Part shown: positions 8,895-17,649 of the stretch, piece by piece
Layout of the letters: the number at the start of each line of letters is the position of its first letter
Position numbering within the stretch: position 1 is the first letter of the stretch
Assembly: GCA_036802945.1 (NCBI GenBank)
Contig: DAIRVG010000001.1
Location: forward strand, 62,001 to 126,000
DNA length: 64,000 nucleotides
Reading direction: 5' to 3'
From: Gp6-AA40 sp036802945
GTDB taxonomy: Bacteria > Acidobacteriota > Vicinamibacteria > Vicinamibacterales > UBA2999
The notes under the pieces: generated by a model
Told to the model about the DNA's origin: nothing
Seen by the model: the letters and a program-made list of their open reading frames with translations, nothing else
Databases searched by the model: none
Made by a program: the position numbers and the translations under genes

Positions 8895-9278
8895 ATGCTT
8901 CACCTAATCTACGACGGCCAGTGTGGGTTCTGCCGGCGAGCGCTGGCTGCCGCGCTGCGCGTCGACATCAACGGACGTCTCCGTCTCCACGACGCCACCC
9001 ACCGCGAGTACGTGCACGGCGAGTTCCCCGAACTGGCGGGCGCTGACTTCGATAACGCGATGTTCGCCGTCGACGAAGACCGGCGCGTGACGCGCGGATT
9101 CTTCGCGTTCCGGCGCGTCGCGTGGGAAAGTCCTCTTACGTGGCCGTTGCTCCTGCTGTTCTACCTGCCGGGCGCTGGTGTCGTCGGGTCGCGGCTGTAT
9201 GCGTGGGTGGCGCGCAATCGCCGTCGCTTCGGATGCGAGTCCGACATCTGCGAGCTGCCGCGGCCCCCTCGCCGTTGA
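8895..9278 (+). CDS. DCC-family thiol-disulfide oxidoreductase-like protein (DUF393)
   Basis: A 127-residue protein opening with IYDGQCGFC, the conserved D-G-x-C-x-x-C signature of the DCC (DUF393) family. The redox-type cysteines are C10 and C13. A central hydrophobic stretch (PLLLLFYLPGAGVVG) and a C-terminal cysteine pair in FGCESDICEL are also visible. The family is thioredoxin-like and often sits beside or is fused to HTTM membrane proteins. That is the arrangement here, since the next gene starts one base after this stop. The physiological role of the pair is not established. Confidence 0.88.
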   Translation: MLHLIYDGQCGFCRRALAAALRVDINGRLRLHDATHREYVHGEFPELAGADFDNAMFAVDEDRRVTRGFFAFRRVAWESPLTWPLLLLFYLPGAGVVGSRLYAWVARNRRRFGCESDICELPRPPRR

Positions 9279-9279
9279 A

Positions 9280-10740
9280 GTGATCGACGCTCTTCTCCCC
9301 GATCTCAGCTTCTCCACACAGGCGCTGGTTCGCGTGGGCTATGGCGTGCTGATGCTGTTGACGCTGGCCCAGGCACTGCCGAACGCGCGACGCTTCTTCC
9401 TGAGCGAGCGATGGGGCGGCTACGCGAAGTCGTCGCGTGACGTGGATGCGATTCAGAACCCGCGCGTGCTGCCGATGCTGCTCATCGTCTGGTTCGGAGC
9501 AGCATTCGCAATCACGTTCGGATGGGCGATGCCTTGGGCCGCGCTCGTCAACCTCGTGCTCTGCGGGTACTTCTTCATCCACATGCGGTGGAAGGGGATC
9601 CTGCGCGGCATGGGTGCGCCGGGGTTCATGGCGTACTGGGTGGGTTTCGCGGTTTTCCTGCTCGAATACACCTCGCGGTATGCGCCGGACCTGCGATCGC
9701 TGGCGCTGCTGGTCCTGCAAGTGGACCTCGCGCTCGTCATGCTGTCCGCTGGTGTGTACAAGTTCACGGCCGGGTATCCACGCAATCACGGCATGGAGCT
9801 CGGGATGGCCAACCCGATGTGGGGCTATTGGTGGAGGCGTTACATCAAGCTGCCCCCCAACCACGCGGTGTTCTGGACACTGAATCAGCTGGCGTGGGGA
9901 ACGGAAGTTGTTGCAGCGCTGCTCATGCTCGTTCCCGGGACACGCGAGCTCGGCGGGCTCCTCCTCAGCGCGAGCTTCGTGTTCATCCTCACGCAGATCC
10001 GTCTCGGGTTCCTGTGCGAGATGGTCGTCGTGTCCGGGCTCCTGTACGTCGTGGCGGGCAGCCCCCTCGACGGCTGGATCGCGGCATTGGTGGGCGTGCC
10101 CCCGGCGCCCTCGGTCGGGACGGGACCGGGGTTCGCGATTGCCAATGCCGCGCTCGGCGCCGCGCTCATCGTCTACCTCGTGCTGTTGCCGCTTGCGCAT
10201 GCCGGTCTCTACTACAACTTCTACGCGCGTCGTTCGTTTCCAGCGCCGCTGCAGCGGCTCCTCGAGCGGTATACGAATCTGTTCGGGATGATCATCTGGC
10301 GCGTGTTCTCGGTGGATCTGGTGAACTTCTTCATCCACGTGCATACGGAGTCTCCGGAGGGCGGATCGCGCACGCTGGTCGGGAGGCTGGGGACGTGGCC
10401 GCGGTTCAATCATGTCGGCGAGATGATCTGCATCACGTCGCTCTTCACCACGCTCAAGTACTACCCGGCCGACGACGGCATCTTTCGTGAGCGGCTGCTG
10501 AGGTACGCGCGCACCATTGCGCGGCCGAAGGCGTCGGTGCTCGTGTTCGAGTACATCAGGGTGGTGAAGCGGCCGACGCACTTCGATTGGGTACCCGCCG
10601 CCGAGTATCGCGTTGATGTCGATGCCGGCACCGTCTCGGAACGGCTCCTCGACAACAGTTTCTCGCCCCGCGCGGCGCACGCGGTATCGCCCGTGCACGC
10701 AGGCGCCGTCCCGGGCAGCTACGCGCCCGCGAGTCGCTGA
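9280..10740 (+). CDS. HTTM-like polytopic membrane protein partnered with DCC protein
   Basis: The GTG at 9280 directly follows the DCC stop and gives 486 residues beginning VIDALLPDLSF. An in-frame upstream ATG at 9178 would overlap the DCC gene by about 100 bases and is less likely. About eight to ten hydrophobic segments span residues 12-330, followed by a soluble C-terminal region of about 130 residues with many Arg/His/Tyr. VMLSAGVYKFTAGYP, followed by a WW-rich segment, resembles the HTTM (horizontally transferred transmembrane, vitamin-K carboxylase-like) topology. The catalytic Lys of true gamma-carboxylases cannot be assigned. It likely acts with the upstream redox protein at the membrane. 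Confidence 0.7.
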   Translation: MIDALLPDLSFSTQALVRVGYGVLMLLTLAQALPNARRFFLSERWGGYAKSSRDVDAIQNPRVLPMLLIVWFGAAFAITFGWAMPWAALVNLVLCGYFFIHMRWKGILRGMGAPGFMAYWVGFAVFLLEYTSRYAPDLRSLALLVLQVDLALVMLSAGVYKFTAGYPRNHGMELGMANPMWGYWWRRYIKLPPNHAVFWTLNQLAWGTEVVAALLMLVPGTRELGGLLLSASFVFILTQIRLGFLCEMVVVSGLLYVVAGSPLDGWIAALVGVPPAPSVGTGPGFAIANAALGAALIVYLVLLPLAHAGLYYNFYARRSFPAPLQRLLERYTNLFGMIIWRVFSVDLVNFFIHVHTESPEGGSRTLVGRLGTWPRFNHVGEMICITSLFTTLKYYPADDGIFRERLLRYARTIARPKASVLVFEYIRVVKRPTHFDWVPAAEYRVDVDAGTVSERLLDNSFSPRAAHAVSPVHAGAVPGSYAPASR

Positions 10741-10741
10741 G

Positions 10742-12529
10742 ATGTGCGGGATTGCGGGCATCTTCGGAAAGGCCGATCCGCCCACGGTCCACCGGATGCT
10801 GGAAACGCTGCGCCACCGCGGTCCCGACGACGGCCACGTGGTGTCGGGAGAGGGCTACACGATTGGTGCGCGGCGTCTGAGCATCGTCGACGTCGAAGGC
10901 GGTCGACAGCCTCTAACCAACGAGGATGCCACCGTCGTCGCCACACAAAATGGCGAGATCTATAACTTTCCAGAGTTGCGGCCTGCCTTGCTCAAAGCGG
11001 GGCATCGACTGCAGACGCACACCGATACCGAGGTGCTTCCCCACCTGTGGGAAGACTTCGGCGAGCGGCTTCCCGAGCACATCCAGGGCATGTTCGCGAT
11101 CGCGGTATGGGACGCCCGCCAGCGCGTGGGACTGCTTGCACGCGATCGCATGGGGAAGAAGCCGCTGTACTACTGGGAACAGGACGGCGCGCTGTATTTC
11201 GCCTCCGAGCTGAAGGCGCTGCTCGTTGTCCCTGGCTTCACGCGGCGCCTCAATCACGAGGCGCTGCATCATTACCTGAGCTATAAGCACGTCCCGCATC
11301 CGCTGACGATTTTCGAAGGCGTGCGGATGCTGGCGCCGGCGCACCGGCTGCTGTTCCGTCCCGGCGCGTCACCGGCCATCTCCCGCTACTGGTCGCTGTC
11401 GTTTGCCCCATCGAACGGTCACGTTCCAGATGAGCGCGAGGCCGTCGACGAGTTGCTCGCGCGATTGCGAACCGCCGTGCGCCGCCGGCTGATGTCGGAC
11501 GTTCCGGTAGGTTTCTTCCTCAGCGGCGGCCTTGATTCATCGCTGACGACGGCGCTGGCGACGGAAGTCGCGCCCGGGCGGATCAAGACGTTCACGCTGA
11601 CTTACGACGACGCCGCGACCACTGCGGGCAAGGAGCAGGACCGCCGGTGGGCCGGATGGGTTGCGGAACACTACGGTACCGACCATCACGAGGAAAGCAT
11701 CTCGGTGTCGAACTATCCGGAGCAGCTACGAGCGATTCTCCGGGCATTCGACGAACCCTTCGCCGGTGTGGTCTCTACGTATTTCCTCGCGCAGCGCATG
11801 GCGCGGCACGTGAAGGTCGCGATCGCAGGGGATGGCGCCGACGAATTGTTCGGGAGTTATTTGTCTCACCGGATCGCGGCGGGTGCCCAAACCCTCCCCG
11901 GGGCTTCCGGCCTGGCGGATTGGGAGTGGCGCGCGCGCCTGCTGGTGCTCAGTGAGGAGGAGAAATGTTCGTTGTACTCGCCGGCCATGCGTGACGCGCA
12001 TGGCGATGCGACGACGACCGCACACCTCCGTCATTCATTTGAGGGGCTGACGGCGCGCGATCCGCTGAACCGGATGCTCGAGGCCGAGTTCCACGGCATC
12101 TTTCCCGATCAGGTCCTGGCGTTTGTCGATCGCCTTTCGATGGCGCATTCGCTCGAAGTGCGCAGCGCGTTTCTCGATACCGACGTCGTCGAATATGTGG
12201 CGAGCCTTCCCGGCGCTCTCAAGATCTTCGACGGTGAAACGAAGCACGTGCTCAAGCAGGCGGCCCTCCGGTATTTCCCCGAGGAGATGGTACGGAGGCC
12301 GAAGGAAGGCTTCCTCATGCCCGTGACCAACTGGGTGATGAACGACCTCCAGTCGTGGGTGCGCGAGATGCTCTCGCCCGAGCGGCTCCGCCTTCACGGT
12401 CTGTTCAACGTCGAACGTGTGGATAAACTGGTGGACGTGATCTACCGGCCTGGCTGCGATTACACGGACGTGAACAAGGTCCTGGCGCTCGTGATCTTCC
12501 AGGAATGGTACGAGCTGTATCTCACGTAG
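10742..12529 (+). CDS. asnB: Glutamine-hydrolysing asparagine synthase family amidotransferase
   Basis: A 595-residue protein starting MCGIAGIFG, so Cys2 becomes the N-terminal nucleophile of the class II glutaminase domain. RHRGPDD, RRLSIVD and QNGEIYN complete that domain. The synthetase half carries the pyrophosphate-loop SGGLDSSL near residue 261 and AIAGDGADELFGSY near 362. Length is normal. In polysaccharide clusters, AsnB relatives often amidate uronic acids or other carboxylated sugars rather than aspartate. The neighbourhood favours that here, but the sequence does not prove it. The ATG is chosen because the processed Cys must be residue 2. An upstream in-frame extension would destroy this. 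Confidence 0.93.
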   Translation: MCGIAGIFGKADPPTVHRMLETLRHRGPDDGHVVSGEGYTIGARRLSIVDVEGGRQPLTNEDATVVATQNGEIYNFPELRPALLKAGHRLQTHTDTEVLPHLWEDFGERLPEHIQGMFAIAVWDARQRVGLLARDRMGKKPLYYWEQDGALYFASELKALLVVPGFTRRLNHEALHHYLSYKHVPHPLTIFEGVRMLAPAHRLLFRPGASPAISRYWSLSFAPSNGHVPDEREAVDELLARLRTAVRRRLMSDVPVGFFLSGGLDSSLTTALATEVAPGRIKTFTLTYDDAATTAGKEQDRRWAGWVAEHYGTDHHEESISVSNYPEQLRAILRAFDEPFAGVVSTYFLAQRMARHVKVAIAGDGADELFGSYLSHRIAAGAQTLPGASGLADWEWRARLLVLSEEEKCSLYSPAMRDAHGDATTTAHLRHSFEGLTARDPLNRMLEAEFHGIFPDQVLAFVDRLSMAHSLEVRSAFLDTDVVEYVASLPGALKIFDGETKHVLKQAALRYFPEEMVRRPKEGFLMPVTNWVMNDLQSWVREMLSPERLRLHGLFNVERVDKLVDVIYRPGCDYTDVNKVLALVIFQEWYELYLT

Positions 12530-12554
12530 GCTTTCACGGAAACGATCGACTGCG

Positions 12555-13394
12555 ATGTCCAAACCATCCGTGCCCTGCCCTGCGTGCGCGAATACTCACA
12601 CGAAGGCGATCAAGCCGTGGCGGCTCGGGAAACACAACGCCATCGCCTGTTGGCGGTGCGGGCTGGTTTTCACCCATCCGCAGCCCGCTCCCGAGACGTT
12701 GGAGGCGTACTACCAGCCCGACGGCGGATGGCGTGAGTTCCGTCCCGATCCGAAGGGGACGGATGCACAGACGCGCCACAAGGGTCCGGGGGGATTGGCG
12801 GTACTCGACGTGCTCGACAGATACGTGCCGCCGGGCACGCGACGCGTGCTCGATTTCGGCTGCGGCGTCGGCGCGTGGCTGAACGTGCTTCAGGATCGCG
12901 GATGGGAAACGTACGGCATCGAGCCGTCGAGTGATGCCGCCTTCGTCCGCCACCAGCGCCTGCATGAGATCCCGAGCGACGGCAGTTTCGACCTGCTGGT
13001 GATGTATCACGTTCTCGAACACCTGCCTCGGCCGCTCGAGACGTTACGTCAGCTTTCCGCGGCCATGCGGGTGGGCGGGTACTGCTTCGTCAGCGTCCCG
13101 CGTTTGGATGCGGTGGCGGCACACCGAAAGCTGACCTACTGTCTCCACCCTACACACCACATCGTGGCGTTCACCGAGGCGTGCCTTCGCGGGCTGCTTG
13201 CCGGCGCCGGTTTCCAGGTGGTCACCGCGCTGCACGAAATGGATCCGCTCTTCACCGACGGCGTCCCGCTTCGGTTGCGCCTTCTGGCTCGCCGGGTCGC
13301 GAACCCGTTGCCGTGGCCCGATCCCGCGAAGTCGCTGCGCGCACTGTTCGAGAACCTGATTCCCCTCCTCGAGGAGCGGAAAGAAGCCCGGTGA
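12555..13394 (+). CDS. SAM-dependent methyltransferase with N-terminal zinc-finger-like cysteines
   Basis: A 279-residue class I methyltransferase. The N-terminus has two CxxC pairs (CPAC at 8-11 and CWRC near 32-35), a zinc-ribbon-like module common in sugar C-/O-methyltransferases. The SAM motif VLDFGCGVGAW is near residue 98, with MYHVLEHLPRP near 155. The GT2 gene overlaps its stop (GTGA at 13391), so the two are probably co-translated. It probably methylates a nucleotide sugar or glycan. Confidence 0.87.
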   Translation: MSKPSVPCPACANTHTKAIKPWRLGKHNAIACWRCGLVFTHPQPAPETLEAYYQPDGGWREFRPDPKGTDAQTRHKGPGGLAVLDVLDRYVPPGTRRVLDFGCGVGAWLNVLQDRGWETYGIEPSSDAAFVRHQRLHEIPSDGSFDLLVMYHVLEHLPRPLETLRQLSAAMRVGGYCFVSVPRLDAVAAHRKLTYCLHPTHHIVAFTEACLRGLLAGAGFQVVTALHEMDPLFTDGVPLRLRLLARRVANPLPWPDPAKSLRALFENLIPLLEERKEAR

Positions 13395-14197
13395 GTGTCG
13401 ACATCCTTCCCGGAACGCCGCGCGTGTCGTTCGGTCTCTCGATGCTCGGATGGGCGCTCAATGAAGAAGAGAGCATCGGTTCGTATATCGATCGCGCAGG
13501 CGCGTTCCTTCAAACGCTGACCGATGACTTCGAGCTGATCGTCATCGACGACGGCAGCCGCGATCGGACCTGGGAGATCCTGGTCGACTACCAGCGGTCG
13601 CGCCCGTGGCTGAAGCCGTACCGCAACGAACGCAACTTCGGTTCGGGCTACAACACGAAGCGCGCGATCTCTCTCGCCTCGAAGGACTACGTGTTCTGGC
13701 AGACGGTCGATTGGGCGTACGACATCCGGCATCTGGCGCATGCGCTGAACGATCTCCACACGGTCGACGTGCTGCAGGGCGTCCGGCGTCACACGACTTC
13801 CGCTGGCGCGATCCTCGAACGGCGATCGGACAATGCCTACAAGGGGCTGGTGTCGGTCGTCAATTACCACCTGATCCGGACGCTGTTCAGGCTCCCAATC
13901 CACGACTATCAGAACGTGACGGTGTATCCTCGCGGCCTGATCCAGGGCGTGAGGCTCGAGACGGAGAGCTCGTTCACCAACGCCGAGTGTCTGTTGAAGA
14001 CATGGTGGCAGGGAGCGACGTTCAAGGAAGTGCACGTGCCGTTTGTCAAACGGCAGCGCGGCACCGGTACGGGGACGCGGCCGCGCGCAATCGCGGCGGC
14101 GATTCGAGACATCCTCTCGTGGTGGACGAAATGGGTTCTGCTCGGCCGGCGCCCGCACAGCGGCCGCGGGCGCGTCATCTCGATCGATGAATCGTGA
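13391..14197 (+). CDS. Family 2 glycosyltransferase
   Basis: The GTG at 13391 overlaps the methyltransferase stop and yields 268 residues beginning VSVDILPGTP. The GT-A fold signatures are SMLGWALNEEESIG at the N-terminus, ELIVIDDGSRDRTWEIL near residue 50 and NERNFGSGYNTKRAI near 80. A VDWAYDIR segment sits where the DxD metal motif usually lies. There is no clear transmembrane tail. This resembles DPM1/polyprenyl-phosphate glycosyltransferase-type GT2 enzymes. The donor and acceptor are unknown. Confidence 0.87.
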   Translation: MSVDILPGTPRVSFGLSMLGWALNEEESIGSYIDRAGAFLQTLTDDFELIVIDDGSRDRTWEILVDYQRSRPWLKPYRNERNFGSGYNTKRAISLASKDYVFWQTVDWAYDIRHLAHALNDLHTVDVLQGVRRHTTSAGAILERRSDNAYKGLVSVVNYHLIRTLFRLPIHDYQNVTVYPRGLIQGVRLETESSFTNAECLLKTWWQGATFKEVHVPFVKRQRGTGTGTRPRAIAAAIRDILSWWTKWVLLGRRPHSGRGRVISIDES

Positions 14198-14228
14198 GCA
14201 GGTCCTCGTTGCCGCGCAGCCGGCGCGG

Positions 14229-14308
14229 TTGGCGGCGGCGTTTTCGGCGCGTTACCATAGGCGGCTGTTGCCAATCCCACAATCGAAGTCGACGCACACC
14301 CGCGCGGG
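14229..14308 (+). promoter_or_regulatory. Duplicated upstream element, copy 1, with promoter-like boxes
   Basis: The 156-base gap before the acyltransferase gene contains a block that recurs at 19734-19814. By hand, 46 of 51 bases match between 14236-14286 and 19740-19790. It includes TTGGCG (14229-14234), an 18-base spacer and TACCAT (14253-14258), followed by the invariant GCGGCTGTTGCCAA. Conservation outside coding sequence, upstream of two separate gene runs, argues for a shared promoter or leader element. Confidence 0.5.
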
Positions 14309-14353
14309 CGATCGGTTTCCTGGCGCCGGGAACCGGCAGGCCGGTGAGGCGAG

Positions 14354-15034
14354 ATGATTAAACAATACGGCCGCGGATGCCTGCTGCACGAGAGCCTGAA
14401 GACGTACGGACACAACTGGATCGGCGCCCATTCTATGATCCTGGAGAACGTGATCCTCGGCTACCCGACGAGCGATGTCCTGCTGAAGATCATGCATCGG
14501 CGTACGCGCCATGAAGATCTCGACTACGTCGGGGTTCGGATCGGGCATCACTGCATCATCCGATCGGAGGCGATACTCTATCGTGACGTGCAGATCGGCA
14601 ACTACGTGCGGACAGGTCACAAGGTGCTCATCCGCGAGCGCTGCCGCATCGGTCATCACGTGCTCGTCGGCACCAATGTGGTCATCGACAACGACTCCAC
14701 AATCGGAAGTCGAGTCAGCATTCAGTCGACCGTCTACATCCCGACGAAAACGATCATCGAGGACTGGGTGTTCATCGGCCCCAATGCGGTCTTTACCAAC
14801 GACCGCTTCCCGATCCGCCTCAAGGCGCCGCTCGCCGCGCCGCGTATTCGCCGCGGGGCGACGATCGGCGCCAACGCGACGATTCTGCCGGGTGTGGTGG
14901 TCGGAGAAGGGGCAATGGTCGCGGCGGGAGCCATCGTAACGAACAACGTGCCGCCATGGCATCTCGCGATCGGCGCCCCGGCAAGGTTCGAAACGCTTCC
15001 GCCGCGCCTCCGTCGGCAGAACCGGATCGTCTGA
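14354..15034 (+). CDS. Left-handed beta-helix (hexapeptide) acyltransferase
   Basis: A 226-residue protein whose residues about 60-215 show repeated I/V/L-G-x4 hexapeptides (for example IGNYVRTGHKVLI, IGSRVSI, IGANATILPGVVVGEGAMV) and end in the family-typical HLAIGAPAR. Such trimeric enzymes use acetyl-CoA or another acyl-CoA to acylate sugar hydroxyls or amines (WlbB/WbbJ type). The first about 55 residues are less typical and contain the substrate side. GAGGCGAG lies 5-12 bases upstream of the ATG as a plausible ribosome binding site. The next gene starts three bases after this stop. Confidence 0.88.
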   Translation: MIKQYGRGCLLHESLKTYGHNWIGAHSMILENVILGYPTSDVLLKIMHRRTRHEDLDYVGVRIGHHCIIRSEAILYRDVQIGNYVRTGHKVLIRERCRIGHHVLVGTNVVIDNDSTIGSRVSIQSTVYIPTKTIIEDWVFIGPNAVFTNDRFPIRLKAPLAAPRIRRGATIGANATILPGVVVGEGAMVAAGAIVTNNVPPWHLAIGAPARFETLPPRLRRQNRIV

Positions 15035-15036
15035 TC

Positions 15037-16011
15037 GTGCGACTCGCAGACGCGAGCGTGCTTGTCATCGGCGGTGCCGGCTTCATCGGAAGCCACCTGG
15101 TCGATCTGCTGGTCGATCGCGGCGTGAAACGCCTCTCCGTGGTCGACACCCTCTGGCTCGGTCGCGAAGAGAACCTCGCGTCCGCGCGGCGGCGGCGTCC
15201 GGACCTCGTTTTTTACAAGGAGGATGCCGCGGACTATTTCGCGCTGCGCACGATCTTCGTGGCGGAACGCCTCGATCTCGTGTTCAATCTCGCGACCCGT
15301 CCCCTGAGCTACAGCTTCACGCACCCCCGCGGCGCCTACATGACGAGCGTGGATATCGCGGTGAACCTGGCCGAATTGCTCCGCGAGCAGCAGTTCGGAC
15401 GGCTGGTGCATTTTTCGACTTCCGAGGTCTACGGCGATGCCATCACCATTCCGATGACGGAGGACCACCCGCTGCACCCCACCACCTCCTACGCCGCCGG
15501 AAAACTTGCGGCCGACGTACTGCTGCAGTCATACGTGGAAATGTTCAAGGTTCCCGTGCTGACCGTGCGACCGTTCAACAATTACGGTCCCCGGCAGAAC
15601 AGCGGGGATTACGCGGCGGTTATTCCGATCACCATCCGGCGGATCGCTTCCGGACTGCCTCCGATCGTCGAAGGCTCCGGCGAGCAGACACGGGACTTCA
15701 CCTACGTGAGGGACACCGTGCGCCTCGCCGCCGATCTCTGCGAGTGCGAGGCCGCCTGGGGCGGCACGTTCAACGTGGCTCGCGCCGATGAAGTGCGGAT
15801 CGGCGAGCTGATTGCGACGATTGGGGCCGTCATGGGTTGCGCGAGTCCCGCCGAGCGGCGCCCGCCGAGGCCCGCCGATCATCGGCGTCATCTTGCCGCC
15901 ACGGATCGCGCGCGCTCACTCATCGCCTTCGACGACCTGACACCGTTGGAGGTGGGACTCGCCGAGACTATCGCGTGGTACACGGAGTCACTCAACCAGC
16001 GTGCGCGCTGA
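15037..16011 (+). CDS. NAD-dependent epimerase/dehydratase (extended SDR)
   Basis: The GTG start at 15037 gives 324 residues beginning VRLADASVLVIGG. The Rossmann GGAGFIGSH is at about 14-22, the catalytic STSEVYGD near 128 and the YAAGK (YxxxK) near 154, then VRPFNNYGPRQN. The Ser in TSEVYG, where RfbB dehydratases have Asp, points towards UDP-glucuronate decarboxylase, LegB-like or related NAD enzymes rather than classical dTDP-glucose dehydratase. An in-frame ATG at 14956 would overlap the upstream gene by 79 bases. The formyltransferase gene overlaps this 3' end by 11 bases, which suggests pathway linkage. Confidence 0.85.
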   Translation: MRLADASVLVIGGAGFIGSHLVDLLVDRGVKRLSVVDTLWLGREENLASARRRRPDLVFYKEDAADYFALRTIFVAERLDLVFNLATRPLSYSFTHPRGAYMTSVDIAVNLAELLREQQFGRLVHFSTSEVYGDAITIPMTEDHPLHPTTSYAAGKLAADVLLQSYVEMFKVPVLTVRPFNNYGPRQNSGDYAAVIPITIRRIASGLPPIVEGSGEQTRDFTYVRDTVRLAADLCECEAAWGGTFNVARADEVRIGELIATIGAVMGCASPAERRPPRPADHRRHLAATDRARSLIAFDDLTPLEVGLAETIAWYTESLNQRAR

Positions 16012-16945
16012 CACGGCACCGTCGCGCGTCGTGTTCATGGGCAGCAAGCGGCTCGGTGTTCGCAGTCTCGAGGCCCTTGCCCTCCTGCCGGATGTGACGG
16101 TGGCGGCCGTGACACTTGACGATCGCGACGACGTCCGAAGCGCATACGATGACTTCACCGCGACCTGCGGCGCACGGGGTATTCCGTGTACGGTCGCGCG
16201 CACCCGCGCCGACGCCTCCGCGGCCCTCCGCCGCCACGAACCGGATATTTGCGTTGTCTGCGGGTGGTACTGGATGGTGGCCCCGTCGGACCTCGCATCT
16301 GTTCCGGCGGGCTTCGTCGGCGTTCACTTTTCCGCGCTGCCGAAATACCGGGGCGGATCCCCGCTGGTCTGGCAGATGATCAACGGAGAGCCGGAGGTTG
16401 GAATCTCGCTCTTTTCATTCGCCGACGGTGTCGATGAAGGGCCAGTCTGGGCGCAACGGCTGTTGCCTGTCGGTCCTGATGAAACGATCGGCGACGTATT
16501 GCCCAGGCTCGAGGACGCCGCCGTCCAGTTGCTCACCACGCATGTGCCACGAATCCTGAAGGGCGACGTTCAAGCAACGCCACAGGATCACTCGCGCGCG
16601 ACGTACTGCGCGCTGCGTCGTCCGGAGGATGGAGAAATCTCCTGGGAACGATCAGCGCGCGAGGTCCACGATTTCATTCGCGCGCAGTCGAAACCCTATC
16701 CAGGTGCGTTCACATCGGTGGAGCGGAAACGAATCGCGATCTGGCGATCACGGCTCGCGGCCACTACCTATTACGGCACGCCCGGTCAGATCGTCCAGGT
16801 AACCTCCGACGGCGTCTGGATCGTATGCGGTGATCATCATCCACTCATCGTCGAACGCGTCGGAACCGATGGGACCGAGGTGCCGGCGCACGAGGTCTTG
16901 AGATCGATTTCCCTCCGATTGCACTCCGTCGACCGCAGTCGGTGA
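16001..16945 (+). CDS. Formyltransferase-family protein lacking the usual catalytic Asn
   Basis: A 314-residue member of the methionyl-tRNA/UDP-sugar formyltransferase family (Fmt/ArnA-N/VioF type). The core reads GVHFSALPKYRGGSP near residue 107, then MINGEPEVGISLF and ADGVDEG, followed by a C-terminal beta-domain. In characterised members the core is N-x-H with a downstream Asp. Here His and the downstream Asp are kept, but the Asn position is Gly (GVH). Either another residue substitutes or the activity is changed. The GTG start overlaps the upstream SDR gene. It probably modifies an amino sugar with N10-formyl-THF, but activity is uncertain. Confidence 0.82.
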   Translation: MRADTAPSRVVFMGSKRLGVRSLEALALLPDVTVAAVTLDDRDDVRSAYDDFTATCGARGIPCTVARTRADASAALRRHEPDICVVCGWYWMVAPSDLASVPAGFVGVHFSALPKYRGGSPLVWQMINGEPEVGISLFSFADGVDEGPVWAQRLLPVGPDETIGDVLPRLEDAAVQLLTTHVPRILKGDVQATPQDHSRATYCALRRPEDGEISWERSAREVHDFIRAQSKPYPGAFTSVERKRIAIWRSRLAATTYYGTPGQIVQVTSDGVWIVCGDHHPLIVERVGTDGTEVPAHEVLRSISLRLHSVDRSR

Positions 16946-17649
16946 TGGCCGCGGACGCGGTGAGCCTCATCGTTCCTGCCTGCGACGAAAGCGGAAGTAT
17001 CGAAGGAACGGTTCGAGAAGCTGTCGCTGCTTTTGCGCGTCACGGTATCGAGCGGCAGGAAATCGTGCTGGTCGACGACGGGAGTCGTGATGACACGCGG
17101 GCGGTCATGGATCGGCTCGGCCGCGAGCTGCCGACCGTCCGGGTCGTCACGCATGATGTCAACCGCGGGCTTGGCGCGGCGATCCGTACGGGACTGAGCG
17201 CCGCGCATGGTGACATCCTGCTGTGGGTTCCCGGCGATGGCCAGTACGCGGTGAACGATCTGTTGCATGGCCTTTCACTGCTTGACAGCGGCGGTGTCGT
17301 AATCGGTCTCCGCCGCGCGCGTGGCGACGTCGCTCGCGGCCTCGTCTCGCGCTGCTTTCATGGGCTCATCTTCCTGTTTTTCCGTTTCGACGCCTCACGG
17401 ATGTCGGGACTCTTCATGATTCGCCGAGCTGTGTTCGAGCGCCTTCGGCCGCAATCCGGAGACGTCTTCCTCAACTACGAGATCCCTCTCCTCTGCGTAC
17501 GTCATGGCTTGCGGGTGGAGCCGCTCGATGTGACCCTCCATCCAAGGCGGAGCGGTGTCTCGAAGGTCGTGAACGCGCGGACAATCGGGCGCATCCTGTG
17601 GGAAATGGCGCGCTTCCGCCTGCGCCTGTGGCATGGGTCAGACCGATGA
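16945..17649 (+). CDS. Family 2 glycosyltransferase, polyprenyl-phosphate sugar transferase-like
   Basis: Starting at ATG 16945 (overlapping the upstream stop; a GTG lies three bases earlier), the 234-residue protein has SLIVPACDESGSIEGTV, the nucleotide-binding LVDDGSRDDTRAV and a DGQY segment at the DxD position. NRGLGAAIRTGL matches the DPM1/GtrB-like group that loads a sugar onto polyprenyl phosphate. A hydrophobic FHGLIFLFFRF segment near 140 may contact the membrane. The following large membrane protein overlaps its stop, the classic pairing of a lipid-sugar donor synthase with a membrane-bound sugar transferase. Confidence 0.87.
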   Translation: MAADAVSLIVPACDESGSIEGTVREAVAAFARHGIERQEIVLVDDGSRDDTRAVMDRLGRELPTVRVVTHDVNRGLGAAIRTGLSAAHGDILLWVPGDGQYAVNDLLHGLSLLDSGGVVIGLRRARGDVARGLVSRCFHGLIFLFFRFDASRMSGLFMIRRAVFERLRPQSGDVFLNYEIPLLCVRHGLRVEPLDVTLHPRRSGVSKVVNARTIGRILWEMARFRLRLWHGSDR

